Source: Oscillospiraceae bacterium
GTDB taxonomy: Bacteria > Bacillota > Clostridia > Oscillospirales > Oscillospiraceae
NCBI GenBank assembly: GCA_902802565.1
Contig: CADCMP010000002.1
Span: forward strand, 1-64,000
Length of the DNA stretch: 64,000 nt
Direction of reading: 5' to 3'
The position numbers and the translations under genes were made by a program. A model generated the notes under the pieces. That model made no database searches. It was not told the DNA's origin and was given only the letters and a program-made list of their open reading frames with translations. This document shows positions 62,736-64,000 of the stretch, one piece after another; position 1 is the stretch's first letter; the number at the start of each line of letters is the position of its first letter.

Positions 62736-63890
62736 ATGCTGTATGCTATTGTCGTAGTACTGGTATTGATCGCAGACCAGCTGGTGAAATACTGGGTCAC
62801 TGCGAATATTACTCTGAACAGTGGTTCTGTGGAATTGATCCCAGGCATTCTGAAACTGGTAAACATCCATAATGACGGTGCCGCCTTCAGTCTGTTTCCG
62901 GGCTATCGCTGGATCTTTGTTGGTCTGGCAGCTGCCGTAACGATCGCCGTGATCCTCGCCCTGATCTTCCACTGGATCAAAAGTGGATTCGGCCGGTGGA
63001 TGGCTGTGCTGACCATGGCCGGAGCGCTGGGAAATGCCATTGACCGTGCCATTTATGGATATGTGGTAGATATGTTTGTTATTGAACCGGTGAAGTTTAT
63101 TCAGGTGTTCAATGTTGCAGATATCTTTATCACAGTAGGCGGGATCCTGTTCTGTCTTTATCTCATCATCAGCGGCGGACGTTATCAGGTCAAACGAGTC
63201 GCTTCACCCGATGGTAAACCCACTGCTAAAGCTCCCTTGGAGGAACTTGAGCCGGCAGAGGAAATCCCGGTGGCGATCGCCGAAGACGAGGAGCCCGTTC
63301 CCACGGAGGAAGTCGAGGAAACACTCGATGACGAACCGACAGAGGAAGAACCGGAAGACGCGCCTGTCGTGCCGGAATCCGAACCGGAGGATGAGGAAGT
63401 AACAGAAGACGAGGAAGAAGAAACCTCGGAAGAATACAGTTTGGCCTCTGATGAATCCACGGAGGAAGAATCGGAAGAGGAAGCAGAGGAAGAACCGGAG
63501 GAAATTCTGCAGGAAGAAGTTCCTGCCCAGGAAGAACCGGAAGAAGAGGCCGCTCCAGAAGAAGAGGAACCTGCACCGGTAGAAGAGGTTGTCCCGGAAG
63601 AGGAGGCTGCACCGGACCAAGAAGCTGCTCTGGAAGAAGAGTCCGAAACGGACGAAGAGACTGTTCCGGAAGAAGACTTGTCACGGGAAGAGCCCGCACC
63701 GGCAGAGGAGGAATATCTGGAAGAGCCCACACAGATGGAAATGGATCTGGATCCGGAACCCGAAGAGGTTGTCCCCGCAGAAGAACCGGAAGAGCTCCCT
63801 GCGGCAGAACCGGAAACAGAACCTGTAGAATCAGAGACGGAAGAAGAATTCAGTTTTACACTGGAAGACATCCTGAACGAATTTCGATAA
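62736..63890 (+). CDS. lspA: lipoprotein signal peptidase LspA with long acidic C-terminal tail
   Basis: LspA cuts the signal peptide of prelipoproteins. The core (residues 1-150) has four spans, with IADQLVKYWV, NIHNDGAAFS, GALGNAIDR (catalytic Asp103) and FNVADIFITVGG (catalytic Asp129), all intact. LspA usually ends near residue 160. Here about 230 more residues follow, around half Glu with much Pro and Ala and almost no Lys or Arg, closing with EEFSFTLEDILNEFR, which looks like a short conserved helix rather than random tail. With four spans the tail should face the cytoplasm. The ATG at 62736 has AAAGGGGG upstream. The stop overlaps the next start (TAATG). Confidence 0.93.
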   Translation: MLYAIVVVLVLIADQLVKYWVTANITLNSGSVELIPGILKLVNIHNDGAAFSLFPGYRWIFVGLAAAVTIAVILALIFHWIKSGFGRWMAVLTMAGALGNAIDRAIYGYVVDMFVIEPVKFIQVFNVADIFITVGGILFCLYLIISGGRYQVKRVASPDGKPTAKAPLEELEPAEEIPVAIAEDEEPVPTEEVEETLDDEPTEEEPEDAPVVPESEPEDEEVTEDEEEETSEEYSLASDESTEEESEEEAEEEPEEILQEEVPAQEEPEEEAAPEEEEPAPVEEVVPEEEAAPDQEAALEEESETDEETVPEEDLSREEPAPAEEEYLEEPTQMEMDLDPEPEEVVPAEEPEELPAAEPETEPVESETEEEFSFTLEDILNEFR

Positions 63891-64000
63891 TGGACGAATC
63901 TGTAATTACAATTCATGTTGAGGAGAGCGGCGAGCGCATCGACGCTCTCCTTGCGCGTTCTTTGGAAGAGACGTCCCGAAGTGCGGCGCAAAAACTCCTT
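63890..64000 (+). CDS. RluD-family pseudouridine synthase, start only
   Basis: The first 37 codons run to the window end. The product begins MDESVITIHVEESGERIDALL and continues RSLEETSRSAAQKLL, which matches the N-terminal S4 RNA-binding domain (GxRIDxxLAxxxxxxSRSxxQxL) of large-subunit rRNA pseudouridine synthases of the RluD type. The ATG at 63890 overlaps the lspA TAA by one base, the usual lspA-rluD coupling. The catalytic Asp lies beyond the window. Confidence 0.8.
   Translation, partial: MDESVITIHVEESGERIDALLARSLEETSRSAAQKLL

Noticed and set aside
63185..63991. A Ser-rich open frame antisense to the lspA tail
   Set aside because: Runs of Glu codons read backwards give Ser and Phe/Leu codons, so the frame is a composition artefact.

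Overview
The window is a stretch of conserved bacterial chromosome, most likely from a Gram-positive member of class Clostridia (Bacillota). The evidence is a CIRCE-controlled hrcA-grpE-dnaK-dnaJ operon, a dgt/dnaG/rpoD cluster, AddAB in place of RecBCD, RicT (YaaT) next to holB, the sepF/divIVA division genes, a zinc-type L31, and frequent TTG and GTG starts with strong Shine-Dalgarno sites. The gene order miaA, HlyD-like, yggS, sepF, divIVA, ileS, lspA recalls the Oscillospirales, but sequence alone does not fix the family. I see no rRNA, tRNA, CRISPR array, prophage or insertion sequence.

Layout. 1-5.0 kb: a cut-off anchored surface protein, ricT, holB, plsY, a phosphopantetheinyl transferase and an aminotransferase. 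5.0-5.7 kb: a gap with no long gene, holding a 38-codon basic ORF with a structured leader and its own terminator, plus a divergent promoter-terminator pair. 5.7-14.6 kb: a DUF2798 membrane protein, a NUDIX hydrolase, a two-component system, glmS, a ferredoxin-nitroreductase, a VanY-type peptidase, a metallo-beta-lactamase-fold hydrolase, a MarR regulator and an alpha/beta hydrolase. 14.7-23.6 kb: the heat-shock operon, then rpoD-dnaG-dgt. 23.7-33 kb: an IMPACT protein, hflX, rpmE and addAB. 33-38.6 kb: a candidate small RNA, then citrate synthase divergent from aconitase-isocitrate dehydrogenase-PAP2, which form the oxidative half-cycle leading to 2-oxoglutarate. 38.7-44 kb: a four-carbon acid sugar kinase, an AlkD-like protein and a copper regulon (csoR, then copA fused to copZ). 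44-49.5 kb: a TraX protein, glycerate kinase, a beta-helix surface protein, an anchored unknown and a CPBP protease. 49.5-56.5 kb: mutS and miaB divergent from mutL and miaA. 56.5-64 kb: an envelope and division block (HlyD-like, yggS, sepF, divIVA, ileS, lspA with a large acidic tail, start of an rluD-type gene).

Most of the window is housekeeping. The least explained items are the structured small-ORF locus at 5.2-5.6 kb, the candidate small RNA at 33.0-33.1 kb, copZ nested in frame at the 3' end of copA with its own ribosome-binding site, the 230-residue acidic tail on signal peptidase II, the basic tail on RicT, and several palindromes or spaced repeats sitting on promoters. Promoters, terminators and RNA folds were found by eye and have not been computed.
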